This document shows, piece by piece, positions 1-11,633 of a stretch of DNA of 39,106 nt; the first letter of the stretch is position 1, and every line of letters begins with the position of its first letter. Under the pieces are notes generated by a model. That model worked only from the letters and a program-made list of their open reading frames with translations, did not search any database and had not been told where the DNA came from. The DNA is from an uncultured Nodularia sp. GTDB lineage: Bacteria; Cyanobacteriota; Cyanobacteriia; Cyanobacteriales; Nostocaceae. Position numbers and translations under genes: made by a program. The stretch covers positions 1-39,106 of the forward strand of contig CAIWDD010000025.1 of the NCBI GenBank assembly GCA_903911355.1, written 5' to 3'.

Positions 1-1
1 G

Positions 2-640
2 ACAGGTAAGGTTCGCCGCACCCTCACATGTCATTCTGACTGGGTTTTGTCTGTAGGATTCAGCTCGGATAGCCAAACCCTGGCTAGTGGGAGTTTTGAC
101 AAGACTATCAAACTTTGGGATATGAGGACAGGTAAGGTTCGCCGCACCCTCACAGGTCATTCTGACTGGGTTTATTCTGTAGGATTCAGCCCGGATAGCC
201 AAACCCTGGCTAGTGGGAGTTCTGACAATGCTATCAAACTTTGGGATGTGCAGACAGGTAAGGTTCGTCACACCCTTACTGGACATTCTGAACCGGTTAG
301 GTTTGTAGGATTCAGCCCGAATGGTCAAACCCTGGCTAGTGGGAGTTGGGACAAGACTATCAAACTGTGGGATGTGCAGACAGGTAAACTTCGCCACACC
401 CTTACTGGACATTCTGAACCAGTTAGGTCTGTAGCATTTAGCCCGGATGGTCAAACCCTGGCTAGTGGGAGTAATGACAAGACTATCAAATTGTGGGATG
501 TGCGGACAGGTAAACTTCGCCATACCCTCACCGGTCATTCTGACTGGGTTAGGTCTGTAGGATTCAGCCCGGATGGTCAAACCCTGGCTAATGGGAGTGA
601 GGACAGGACTATCAAACTGTGGAGATTAAGTTACTGGTGA
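2..640 (+). CDS. WD40 repeat protein, C-terminal part (5' end outside window)
   Basis: The frame is open from the window edge, so the gene starts upstream and only its last 212 residues are visible. They form five WD40 units of 42 residues. Each has the order GHS..V.SV.FSPD, then QTLASGS, then D.TIKLWD, so each is a blade with the usual GH and WD landmarks. The last unit ends in KLWRLSYW and stops. WD40 propellers are protein-interaction scaffolds. In filamentous cyanobacteria such arrays are often fused to kinase, NACHT/NB-ARC or peptidase domains, but any partner domain here lies outside the window. The units are very similar at DNA level (see the repeat entry), which suggests recent duplication or gene conversion. 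An internal TTG at 47 could be mistaken for a start but lies inside a repeat. Confidence 0.9.
   Translation, partial: TGKVRRTLTCHSDWVLSVGFSSDSQTLASGSFDKTIKLWDMRTGKVRRTLTGHSDWVYSVGFSPDSQTLASGSSDNAIKLWDVQTGKVRHTLTGHSEPVRFVGFSPNGQTLASGSWDKTIKLWDVQTGKLRHTLTGHSEPVRSVAFSPDGQTLASGSNDKTIKLWDVRTGKLRHTLTGHSDWVRSVGFSPDGQTLANGSEDRTIKLWRLSYW
26..637 (+). repeat. Tandem 126-bp WD40-coding repeats, about 4.9 units
   Basis: Units begin at 26, 152, 278, 404 and 530, exactly 126 bp (42 codons) apart. Stretches such as ATTCAGCCCGGATGG and ACCCTGGCTAGTGGGAG recur nearly unchanged between units, so synonymous positions are conserved as well as the protein. This fits recent unit duplication or recombination between units. 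The array very probably continues upstream of the window, and its length could differ between strains. Confidence 0.9.
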
Positions 641-738
641 ATCAAAGTTCATCTACAATCGGGGTTATCTCTACCCAAAAAAAATGGGCTTTAGCAGTGA
701 GTGATTACACCCAAGCTATTGCCATTAATCCTAATTAA
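640..738 (+). pseudogene. Decayed TPR (tetratricopeptide) fragment
   Basis: In the frame starting at 640 the sequence reads into W-A-L-A-V-S-D-Y-T-Q-A-I-A-I-N-P-N followed by TAA at 736-738. This matches the second helix and the A..INPN end of a cyanobacterial TPR unit. The preceding residues (IGVISTQKK) look like a worn first helix. There is no start codon or further repeat, and the fragment is in a different frame from the WD40 gene just upstream. I read it as the remains of a TPR gene or a lost WD40-TPR neighbour. The identification rests on motif recognition over about 17 residues. Confidence 0.55.
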
Positions 739-818
739 CTTTTATCTTACAGCGATCGCAGTCTTTTTGACAATTACTTAACAAATCTTAACCAACACAG
801 GGAGAACCTGTAACCAGC

Positions 819-852
819 ACATCCCTGACTTTTGCCGAGAAGTCGGGGATGT
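819..852. repeat. Imperfect hairpin between convergent genes
   Basis: The arms ACATCCCTGACTT (819-831) and AAGTCGGGGATGT (840-852) pair with one mismatch (12 of 13) around an 8-base loop. The hairpin sits between the WD40 gene (+ strand) and the PIN pseudogene (- strand), where a bidirectional terminator would be expected. It lacks a T-run, so it may instead be a dispersed palindromic repeat of the kind common in Nostocales. Confidence 0.5.
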
Positions 853-890
853 AGAAACCTAGGGAGGCCATTTTGATATCGAAGTTGATA

Positions 891-1403
891 TCATCTACCA
901 TATTTCTGTAAACTTTTTTTCCAATCTTCTAAAGTCTGAGGAGAAATGTGTTTACCACGTTCCTGGATTAATTGATCAGCCATTACCATTACCTCAATGA
1001 CTGTTTTATGTTCTGTATCCACCATTTCACCCAATAATCGCAGTGTTCTAGTATAGCCAATGTTGTATGCTTTACAGGTTTCAATAACTAGCCCGTCATC
1101 ACTTGCACAAATCAACAATTGATGACGGGCGATCGCTATTGTAGACCTATCTGCAACGCTCAGAAATGGTGTTTTCTCACCAAATTCTAGAAAACTGGCA
1201 AAAACTTCTTCTGTGGAAATATTTAGAGGTGTTAAGTATTAGTGAGCAACTTGGCGAGTAGACATTTCCAGTTTGTCTGAGTCTAAAAGTTCCTGAGCAA
1301 TGTACAACGGGCTATAGTGCTGTTGCAGCCATCCCCACTCCTTTAGGTAGCAAAAATCAATGAGTGCAGTAGCGTCAAGAATGGTACCATTAAGCGATCG
1401 CAT
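891..1403 (-). pseudogene. PIN-domain (DUF3368-like) nuclease, interrupted by an in-frame stop
   Basis: Reading the minus strand from the ATG at 1401-1403 gives 54 codons, then TAA at 1239-1241, then the same frame continues for 115 codons to the stop at 891-893. Ignoring the TAA, the 170-residue product looks like a PIN-fold RNase. It has LDATALID near the start (D10), an acidic E38 in the IAQELLDSD region, ADRSTIAIAR (D85), and ICASDDG (D102/D103), which are four acids in the usual PIN spacing. The ATG lies inside the 3' end of the XRE/ImmA gene (14-bp overlap), so the two genes were translationally linked. PIN proteins next to such regulators are commonly toxin-like. Here the nonsense codon should inactivate the protein by cutting off the last two catalytic acids. 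Readthrough or restart at the TTG at 1116-1118 would give only a 75-residue C-terminal piece. The alternative is a sequencing error. Confidence 0.75.
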
Positions 1404-2493
1404 AAACCTGATTCTCTTGACGACGCACCCGTAGTTTTTCCACAGTTAAATTGAGCAGTTCTGCTGCTTTGATTTCCGAAATTTTGCCCATTTTCAAACA
1501 TTGCCAAATTAGACATTCATAACGTTCATTTTCTGGGTATTCTTCTATTCCAATGGCTGGTGGTAACTCCATTGAGTTTTGCAAAGATTCACCATGATGT
1601 TGCTTTTGATAAATTGCGCAAATTTTAGCTTTTTCTTGAGCAAATTCAATGATTCCCATCGCTGCTAAACGATGCAAAATAACTAAATAACTTACCCGAA
1701 AATGCCGTTTGAGTTTGACAACATCTTGGGTGAGCGAGTACATCCGCTCAAATTCAGCTTGAGGTATAAGTAAGTGACTGGCAAAATAATCAGCTACCTT
1801 TTCCCGTGCCTTTTCTTCTGTTGTGCTTCCTGACTCAACTAAGGTATCTTGGTATTCTACGCGGTGAAATATGAGGTGTCCAATTTCATGAGCAAGGGTA
1901 AACAATTGACGTTCAATAGTGATGTTGTGGGTGTTGACTAAGACAAATGCGCCTTCAATATCACTGCAAGCACTCACACCAAAGAAACCTTTGATGGGAA
2001 TGGGTTGACGTATAACTTTTAAACCGATTTCTTCTACAGATTCAAATAAGTTGGCAATGGGGGCCTCACCCAAGCCGAGACGATGACGAAATAAAGCAGC
2101 TATTCCCTGAATGCGCTTTTCGTTCCCTTCTACTTGGTGACAAGGTGTACTTTCTGGTGTGTAAGTAGGTAAGCCAACGGCCTGTTCTAGGGCGTGATAA
2201 GTTTGCAGGATTCGTAACACCTGGGCTGCAAACTGGGGGGTTTTGTCAAAAGAGTCATGGGCGCGGAACCGGAAGTTAAGCAGTCGTCCACTTGGATGGC
2301 GTAGCAGATCATCAAGTGTTACGCCCAAAACACGGGACAGGGCTGAGAGGATTTTGCTGTCTGGTAAGGTTTTGGCGTTTTCGTAGTTGTTGATGCTCTG
2401 ACGAGTTACAGAGGCTTGTTCTGCAAGTTGCTCTTGAGACAAGCCTAGACTTTTGCGATAGCGGAGGATGTTAGCAGCAATGATTTCTTTCAT
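1390..2493 (-). CDS. XRE-family regulator with ImmA/IrrE-type metallopeptidase domain
   Basis: This 367-residue protein begins with a Cro/CI-type helix-turn-helix (residues about 4-65; GLSQEQLAEQASVTRQSI is the recognition region). The central COG2856 (ImmA/IrrE) domain carries the zinc motif HEIGH at 202-206 plus H210. The C-terminal 50 residues (ERYECLIWQCLKMGKIS... AAELLNLTVEKLRVRR) look like a second small helical DNA- or protein-binding segment. In this family the protease cleaves a partner repressor or stress regulator and the HTH binds the local promoter. The next gene on the strand is the overlapping PIN gene, so the pair resembles a toxin-antitoxin-like or stress-response module. A perfect palindrome lies about 85 bp upstream (see separate entry). 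The protein is intact although its partner is broken. Confidence 0.88.
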   Translation of the reverse strand: MKEIIAANILRYRKSLGLSQEQLAEQASVTRQSINNYENAKTLPDSKILSALSRVLGVTLDDLLRHPSGRLLNFRFRAHDSFDKTPQFAAQVLRILQTYHALEQAVGLPTYTPESTPCHQVEGNEKRIQGIAALFRHRLGLGEAPIANLFESVEEIGLKVIRQPIPIKGFFGVSACSDIEGAFVLVNTHNITIERQLFTLAHEIGHLIFHRVEYQDTLVESGSTTEEKAREKVADYFASHLLIPQAEFERMYSLTQDVVKLKRHFRVSYLVILHRLAAMGIIEFAQEKAKICAIYQKQHHGESLQNSMELPPAIGIEEYPENERYECLIWQCLKMGKISEIKAAELLNLTVEKLRVRRQENQVYAIA

Positions 2494-2577
2494 GGCTGGT
2501 TTTTAACAGCGTTCTCTGTTAGGCTTAGGGAATATGTCAAAACTCTTAAGTGTACTTTCTCTAATTATAATGGAAAA

Positions 2578-2597
2578 ATGTAAAAGCGATTTTACAT
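2578..2597. promoter_or_regulatory. Perfect palindrome, candidate operator of the XRE/ImmA gene
   Basis: ATGTAAAA (2578-2585), GCGA, TTTTACAT (2590-2597) is an 8-4-8 perfect inverted repeat in the promoter region of the minus-strand XRE gene. On that strand a TATAAT lies a few bases downstream of the palindrome (+ strand ATTATA at about 2565-2570), so a bound protein would sit between -35 and -10. XRE proteins often autoregulate through such sites, but binding here is inference. Confidence 0.45.
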
Positions 2598-2686
2598 AAA
2601 TTTGAAGTACATCATTATTAATAATGACAACAGATACCATACTTAGCCGTAATCTGTTGTCAAAAATCCCTTACCATCCTCACAGG

Positions 2687-3913
2687 TCAACTGCTGGTTG
2701 AATCTTGGGAAGCACCGCAATGATGACAATGTGGTAAATATTTGTAGGTCAGATTGTGGCAATTGGGACATTCAACATATTGATAATAACCACAATGGGG
2801 ACAGTACGCATCATGATTGCGGATTTTTTTCGCACAGTTAATACAGCGTGATCCTTGCACCCTCCTGACTGCTTGGGCTTTGGTATTCAAAATAACTCTT
2901 TGAAAAACCTGGATAATGGCAAAACCTACCACGGGAATTAACAATATGTAAACATAGCTAATCAGGAAGAGCAAACCGCCGAGTATTCTGCTGACGATAT
3001 TAAATATAAATTGAAATAATACCCCAACTTGCAGAAATTCAAAGATTTTGAGAATTAAGGGTATAAAAAATATTACCAGCAAATGCCAACTAATTAAAGA
3101 TATTAACCCATATTCTCGGCGTTGAGAAAATTTATGAACTGAAAAAGCGATTAAAATTAGCGGTACCAAAAACAAAGACTGCAAAATCAGTTGAATACTG
3201 GGATACCAAAATAAAGCCCGCTGATAATTTACTTCTACCAGTTTAAAATTACTATCCTGCTTCAGAAACTCTATAAAATTAGCGCTTTCTGGTTTAGTAA
3301 GGATTTGATTTTTTAATTGGGTAATTTCAGCTTTTAGTGTAGAAATTTGCCGGTTATTTGTGTCTAAAGTTTGTTTAGCTTTGGCTGCATCTACTAAGTT
3401 AATTGACTGCTCCCTGGGGAGTTCGGCGATTTTTTCTAAAACTGCGGTGGGGTATTCAGCCCGAATCTGGCGATTAGTTTCTGTTAATTGATTTACCTTG
3501 GCTTGTTGCTGCTGAATACTTTTAATAATTTCCTGGTTCGGAGGGTTGTTAATTTTGTCTTGATATCTGCTATATTCTAAACAAGTTAGAGACACTTTAC
3601 CTAAATGTCTCTGTTCTACTTCTTGGTAAATTTGCTCTTGGCTGGGTTGATCAAGACTTTGGGATAATGAACTGTTGATGATGTTAAAGTCTTTATCTAC
3701 ATCATCTTGGTTTCTGTAGTCTTGCCATGGTGAATAACAGGGATAAGCCTGGTATGGGCTGATATACCATGTACTAATATCACTCAATCCTGTAAAGACA
3801 TTGATTAATATGAAAATGTCAATCAGAATAATCACTACTAAACTGACTTGATTTAGTGGTTGATTGTTGATTTTTCTAGACTTACTCCAAAACTGGCGAA
3901 TTTTATTCAGCAT
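2687..3913 (-). CDS. Membrane protein with coiled coil and C-terminal zinc ribbons
   Basis: I do not recognise a named family. The protein of about 408 residues has an N-terminal membrane helix (LVVIILIDIFILINVFTG). A polar region follows with a predicted coiled coil (LTETNRQIRAEYP through TLKAEITQLKNQI), then three further hydrophobic segments (YPSIQLILQSLFLVPLIL, LISWHLLVIFFIPLIL, GGLLFLISYVYILLIPVVG). The C-terminus has four CxxC-type pairs (CINC, CPHC, CPNC, CHHC), which should form two zinc ribbons. The longest frame starts at a TTG (3925). I prefer the ATG four codons later (3911-3913), although no clear ribosome-binding site supports either. It is transcribed away from the psiE-like gene. 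Confidence 0.7.
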   Translation of the reverse strand: MLNKIRQFWSKSRKINNQPLNQVSLVVIILIDIFILINVFTGLSDISTWYISPYQAYPCYSPWQDYRNQDDVDKDFNIINSSLSQSLDQPSQEQIYQEVEQRHLGKVSLTCLEYSRYQDKINNPPNQEIIKSIQQQQAKVNQLTETNRQIRAEYPTAVLEKIAELPREQSINLVDAAKAKQTLDTNNRQISTLKAEITQLKNQILTKPESANFIEFLKQDSNFKLVEVNYQRALFWYPSIQLILQSLFLVPLILIAFSVHKFSQRREYGLISLISWHLLVIFFIPLILKIFEFLQVGVLFQFIFNIVSRILGGLLFLISYVYILLIPVVGFAIIQVFQRVILNTKAQAVRRVQGSRCINCAKKIRNHDAYCPHCGYYQYVECPNCHNLTYKYLPHCHHCGASQDSTSS

Positions 3914-4133
3914 ATTGTTGTTCAATATAGTAGGTGATTTTTAATGTAAACTATCAAACCAGTACCACAAATCTGATTTAATAGTGATTTATGTTACATT
4001 ATTTAACCTTCTGTACTGCCAACATAGGATAAATGAATAGGCCTACGCAAATATGGCTGATTAATTTTTAGACTCAATTATATGGTAATTTAATTTCTGG
4101 CGTGATTCAGCTTATTTACATTTGGGTGCGGTT

Positions 4134-4589
4134 ATGAGGAAATTCATCAGACGTATTTTGGTATTGACTAGAGATGAAAATTTCATACACGTGATCGAAA
4201 CCGTGGAGGTAATAGTATCTAAAATTCTATCTATCTTGATGGTATTAGTGATTTTGGTGGCTGTCCTAGATTTAGGAGTTTTTATAATTAAGGAAGTATT
4301 AACTACCCCCTCTGGCTATATTAATAGGAAATTATTTCACGTCTTTGGTCTATTTTTAAATATATTAATTGCTTTAGAAATATTAGAAAATATTACAGCT
4401 TATCTGAGGAGACACGTTTTTCAAGTAGAGTTAGTTATTGTCACATCCCTAATTGCTGTATCGAGAAAAATTATTATCCTAGATTTAGAGAAGGTGCGAG
4501 GGGTTGACATCATTGGTTTAGGTGCAGCTATTCTGGCCTTATCTATGAGCTATCTAATTATTCGTTTTAGTAATTCTCGCGGAAATTAA
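4134..4589 (+). CDS. PsiE-family (phosphate-starvation-inducible) membrane protein
   Basis: About 151 residues, with four hydrophobic helices: LSILMVLVILVAVLDLGVFI, LFHVFGLFLNILIALEIL, VELVIVTSLIAVSRKIIIL and IGLGAAILALSMSYLII. The motif VFGLFLNILIALEILENI followed by AVSRKIIILDLE matches the PsiE family (DUF/PF06146). The biochemical role of the family is not established; E. coli psiE is phosphate- and cAMP-regulated. The open frame extends to a TTG at 4122, but the ATG at 4134 gives a more natural N-terminus (MRKFIRRIL, basic residues before the first helix). It stands alone between the zinc-ribbon protein and the apc cluster. Confidence 0.8.
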   Translation: MRKFIRRILVLTRDENFIHVIETVEVIVSKILSILMVLVILVAVLDLGVFIIKEVLTTPSGYINRKLFHVFGLFLNILIALEILENITAYLRRHVFQVELVIVTSLIAVSRKIIILDLEKVRGVDIIGLGAAILALSMSYLIIRFSNSRGN

Positions 4590-8399
<3,810 letters not shown>

Positions 8400-8709
8400 G
8401 TATTGAGGAGGGAGCCGGGAGATGATAGTTAATTTTCCCCAATCTCCCCCTCATATCTTGTATAATCAAGCTTTCCGGCAAAAATCACTGTTCAAACTAA
8501 GAATTAATATTACAAAGTATTAACAAGAGTGATAAATGGTGAACATAATGCCGGAAAATGTTTTGCGGAAGGTAGTTGATTTCTAGGCAGGTTCGCAGTG
8601 CCATAGCACTGTTGAGTCTGGAAAAACCAAAAAACTCAGCTACTGCCAAACTTAAAATCGTACCAGTTTAATTAAATTCTGGTTTCATTAGTACTGGAGG
8701 AATCCATTA
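8400..8709 (+). promoter_or_regulatory. apcA promoter and structured leader
   Basis: This is the 310-bp gap between apcE and apcA. TATAAT at 8461-8466 is a candidate -10 box; no good -35 is visible. Just downstream, TTCCGGCA (8473-8480) pairs with TGCCGGAA (8549-8556) and, inside it, TGTTCA (8489-8494) pairs with TGAACA (8540-8545), giving one long interrupted stem at the likely 5' end of the transcript. A second perfect hairpin, CAGTGC-CATA-GCACTG, is at 8596-8611. GGAGG at 8696-8700 is a strong ribosome-binding site for apcA. The role of the stems, perhaps mRNA stability, is inferred. Confidence 0.55.
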
Positions 8710-9195
8710 ATGAGTATCGTCACGAAGTCCATCGTGAATGCTGATGCAGAAGCCCGCTATCTTAGCCCCGGCGAACTAGACCGCATCAAGAGCTTTGTTT
8801 CCGGTGGTGAACGTCGCCTCCGCATCGCTCAAATTTTGACCGACAACCGCGAGCGCATTGTTAAGCAAGCTGGTGACCAGTTGTTCCAAAAGCGCCCTGA
8901 CGTTGTATCTCCTGGTGGTAACGCTTACGGTCAAGAAATGACAGCTACCTGTCTGCGCGACCTAGACTACTACCTGCGCCTAGTAACCTACGGAATCGTT
9001 TCCGGTGATGTTACCCCCATCGAAGAAATCGGTGTTGTAGGTGTACGGGAAATGTACAAATCCCTCGGTACTCCTATTGACGCTGTAGCTGGTGGCGTTA
9101 ACGCGATGAAGAATGTTGCTGCAAGCTTGCTGTCTGCTGAAGACGCTGGTGAAGCTGGCGCTTACTTCGACTACCTCGTCGGTGCGATGCAGTAA
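8710..9195 (+). CDS. apcA: Allophycocyanin alpha subunit
   Basis: The 161-residue protein has the standard phycobiliprotein globin fold and length. C81 in [13 protein letters not shown] is the thioether attachment site for phycocyanobilin. The start [20 protein letters not shown] is typical of ApcA. It pairs with ApcB to form the alpha-beta monomer that builds core trimers and cylinders held by ApcE. A GGAGG ribosome-binding site lies nine bases before the ATG. apcB follows 69 bp later on the same strand. Confidence 0.99.
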   Translation: MSIVTKSIVNADAEARYLSPGELDRIKSFVSGGERRLRIAQILTDNRERIVKQAGDQLFQKRPDVVSPGGNAYGQEMTATCLRDLDYYLRLVTYGIVSGDVTPIEEIGVVGVREMYKSLGTPIDAVAGGVNAMKNVAASLLSAEDAGEAGAYFDYLVGAMQ

Positions 9196-9264
9196 GCTGA
9201 AGCGGTTTTTACTTCTGCTGAAACGTAAGTATTGCAATACGATTGGAAATAAGGAAATAACAAC

Positions 9265-9750
9265 ATGCAAGACGCAATTACCTCTGTCATTAACGCTTCA
9301 GACGTTCAAGGTAAATACTTGGACACTGCAGCTCTAGCAAAGCTCAAAGGCTACTTCTCCACCGGTGAACTGCGCGTCCGTGCTGCTACCACCATCAGTG
9401 CTAACGCCGCCGCGATCGTTAAAGAAGCAGTAGCTAAATCTTTGTTGTACTCTGATATCACCCGTCCCGGTGGTAATATGTACACCACCCGTCGCTATGC
9501 TGCTTGTATCCGCGACTTAGACTACTACCTACGTTATGCTACCTACGCAATGCTAGCTGGCGATCCTTCCATCCTAGATGAGCGCGTATTGAATGGCTTG
9601 AAAGAAACCTACAACTCCTTGGGTGTTCCCGTAGGTGCTACAGTACAAGCTATCCAAGCCATCAAAGAAGTAACCGCTAGTTTAGTAGGCCCCGACGCTG
9701 GTAAAGAAATGGGCGTTTACTTAGACTACATCTCCTCTGGCTTGAGCTAA
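9265..9750 (+). CDS. apcB: Allophycocyanin beta subunit
   Basis: This 161-residue phycobiliprotein carries C81 in [12 protein letters not shown], the phycocyanobilin attachment site. N71 in RPGGNMY is the asparagine that is gamma-N-methylated in beta-type phycobiliproteins. It follows apcA closely and is certainly co-transcribed with it. A purine-rich AAGGAAA block sits about 10 bases before the ATG. A large inverted repeat in the 228-bp gap after it separates it from apcC. Confidence 0.99.
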   Translation: MQDAITSVINASDVQGKYLDTAALAKLKGYFSTGELRVRAATTISANAAAIVKEAVAKSLLYSDITRPGGNMYTTRRYAACIRDLDYYLRYATYAMLAGDPSILDERVLNGLKETYNSLGVPVGATVQAIQAIKEVTASLVGPDAGKEMGVYLDYISSGLS

Positions 9751-9791
9751 GACCCAATTGCACTTAACACATTAGGTGCGGGTTGATTAAG

Positions 9792-9882
9792 GTCTGGAAA
9801 TTAATTATGAGTGCTAGAACGTTCTACCGCTTATCTTGTGAATGAGTGTTAGCGGTCTGGTATTGATAGTTAATTTCCAGAC
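9792..9882 (+). promoter_or_regulatory. Long intercistronic inverted repeat between apcB and apcC
   Basis: GTCTGGAAATTAA (9792-9804) and TTAATTTCCAGAC (9870-9882) are perfect 13-bp complements 65 bases apart. Nested between them are the 12-bp palindrome TAGAACGTTCTA (9815-9826) and the pair ACCGCT (9826-9831) / AGCGGT (9851-9856). The transcript can fold into a closed branched structure. No T-run follows it. A processing, stabilising or partial-termination element that lowers apcC relative to apcAB is likely, since cells need much less core linker than alpha and beta subunits, but this is inference. Confidence 0.6.
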
Positions 9883-9978
9883 TTGGAGTGATTGATTTAA
9901 ATGTTTTGATAGAATATACACTCCCATTTTTTTTTCAAATAAAAAACTTTTCACAATCACCATAGGAGACTATAAGAT

Positions 9979-10185
9979 ATGGCGCGTATGTTTAAAGTTA
10001 CTGCTTGTGTCCCTAGTCAAACTCGAATTCGTACCCAAAGAGAGTTACAAAATACTTACTTTACCAAACTAGTTCCTTACGAAAACTGGTTCCGGGAACA
10101 GCAACGCATTCAAAAAATGGGTGGCAAAATTGTCAAAGTGGAACTAGCAACCGGTAAGCAAGGTACTAATGCTGGGTTGATGTAA
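9979..10185 (+). CDS. apcC: ApcC, small core linker (LC7.8)
   Basis: The protein has 68 residues, the usual length for ApcC, with a single CpcD-type linker fold. Its start MARMFKVTACVPSQTRIRTQ and YFTKLVPYENWFREQQRI are characteristic. It caps allophycocyanin trimers at the ends of core cylinders and tunes their emission. GGAG lies 11 bases before the ATG. It is the last gene of the apc cluster and is followed by an intrinsic terminator. Confidence 0.98.
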   Translation: MARMFKVTACVPSQTRIRTQRELQNTYFTKLVPYENWFREQQRIQKMGGKIVKVELATGKQGTNAGLM

Positions 10186-10228
10186 TTAATATCAAAATCA
10201 AAAAAAAACATCATTCTAGGGAGTTGTC

Positions 10229-10255
10229 AAGAGGTCAAGATAGACCTCTTTTTTT
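10229..10255 (+). terminator. Intrinsic terminator after apcC
   Basis: AAGAGGTC (10229-10236), loop AAGATA and GACCTCTT (10243-10250) form an eight-bp perfect stem that runs into a seven-T tract. It lies 43 bp after the apcC stop and is in the right place to end the apc transcript. Confidence 0.92.
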
Positions 10256-10267
10256 ACTAAATTACAC

Positions 10268-10320
10268 AACAGGTAACAGGTAACGGGGAACAGGTAGCAA
10301 ATTGGGGTGTACTTCATGAA
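10268..10320. repeat. Heptamer repeat (STRR) element, copy A
   Basis: Four heptads of the form ACAGGTA/ACGGGGA are followed by GCAAATTGGGGTGTACTTCAT. A second locus at 32261-32304 has heptads AGGGAAC followed by GGCAATTGATGTGTACTTCAT, so the heptads and the right flank recur together. The heptads are the complement of the TTACCTG/TTCCCTG units in the larger repeat elements of this window. Confidence 0.6.
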
Positions 10321-10431
10321 ACACACGGAAAAACTTTAATAATAACCCTACTTTGCCAGCAGTCCAAAAAATTTTGAGTTATAAAAGTGAACAATTACCA
10401 AGTTTATGTCTAACTTTTAATTTACCTCATC

Positions 10432-11628
10432 GTGAATCTACGTTTCCTGATTCCCATTTTTGATAATTCTGTCTCCACCTGGGCCTTAGAAGCCAGGTTG
10501 CTGCGCTGGATCACATTTATCTGGCTGTTTGTGGGATTAATTGTGCTGTTTTCAGCCTCCTATCCCGTAGCTGAAATGCGTCTGGGAGATGGACTGTACT
10601 ATTTTAAGCGTCAATTAGCCTGGGTTTTCTTTGCCCTGATGGGATTTAACATCATTGTCAATCTTCCCATCCGCAGAATGTTGGGAAATTCTCATTGGTT
10701 TATAGCCCTGTTTCTGCTGTTAATTTTCGCGACATTAATACCAGGAGTCGGGAAAAAAGCCTTTGATGCAGCGCGGTGGATAGCCATCGGGCCCATTCCC
10801 CTACAACCCTCAGAATTAATTAAACCCTTCTTAGTGCTGCAAAGTGCGCGACTGTTTGGACAGTGGGAAAAGTTGAGTTGGTCAATACGCTTAAGTTGGT
10901 TAGCTGTGTTTTGTCTAGTGCTTTTAGGTATCCTAGTCCAGCCTAACTTAAGTACAGCTGCACTTTGTGGTATGACTATTTGGCTCATTGCTTTAGCAGG
11001 GGGACTCAGTTACAAGTATTTGGCCGGTACTGCAGTCGGTGGAGTACTATTAGCCCTGATAAGTATCAGCATCAAAGAGTACCAGCGCCGCCGTGTGATG
11101 TCATTCCTCAACCCTTGGGCTGATGCTACAGGTGACGGCTACCAACTAGTACAAAGTCTGCTAGCAATAGGTTCCGGTCAAACATCGGGGGTGGGGTTTG
11201 GACTCTCTCAGCAAAAGCTATTTTATTTACCTATTCAGGACACTGATTTTATTTTCTCCATCTTTGCTGAAGAATTTGGCTTTCTTGGCAGTATTTTACT
11301 GTTGCTCCTCTTAGGTTTATTCGCCACCCTAGGATTAATCGTAGCATTAAAGTCCAAGAATATCATCAACCGACTAGTAGCCATTGGCATTACAACTGTA
11401 ATTGTCGGACAATCATTACTACATATTGGCGTAGCCACAGGTGCATTACCCACCACAGGGTTACCCCTACCCATGTTTAGCTATGGTGGTAATTCTATCA
11501 TTTCCAGCCTAGTAGGTGCTGCCTTGCTGATTCGGGTAGCCCGCGAGAGTAGTGAAGCGGATATACTACCACTACACAAACCCCAGTCTGATAAACCTCG
11601 CCAGCGCCGGATGTTGCAGAAAAGGTAA
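10432..11628 (+). CDS. ftsW: FtsW, septal peptidoglycan glycosyltransferase (SEDS family)
   Basis: A 398-residue polytopic protein with about ten membrane helices. SEDS landmarks are visible: GPIPLQPSELIKP in the first half, then YLPIQDTDFIFSIFAEEFGF with the catalytic Asp region. Near the end is TTGLPLPMFSYGGNSI. FtsW polymerises lipid II at the division septum together with a class B PBP. The N-terminus (NLRFLIPIFDNSVSTWALEARLL) is of the cyanobacterial FtsW type rather than RodA. The start codon is GTG, with no clear ribosome-binding site. It converges with the acetyltransferase gene and the two stop codons are only 5 bp apart. murG lies 10 kb away in this window. Confidence 0.9.
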   Translation: MNLRFLIPIFDNSVSTWALEARLLRWITFIWLFVGLIVLFSASYPVAEMRLGDGLYYFKRQLAWVFFALMGFNIIVNLPIRRMLGNSHWFIALFLLLIFATLIPGVGKKAFDAARWIAIGPIPLQPSELIKPFLVLQSARLFGQWEKLSWSIRLSWLAVFCLVLLGILVQPNLSTAALCGMTIWLIALAGGLSYKYLAGTAVGGVLLALISISIKEYQRRRVMSFLNPWADATGDGYQLVQSLLAIGSGQTSGVGFGLSQQKLFYLPIQDTDFIFSIFAEEFGFLGSILLLLLLGLFATLGLIVALKSKNIINRLVAIGITTVIVGQSLLHIGVATGALPTTGLPLPMFSYGGNSIISSLVGAALLIRVARESSEADILPLHKPQSDKPRQRRMLQKR

Positions 11629-11633
11629 ACTAC

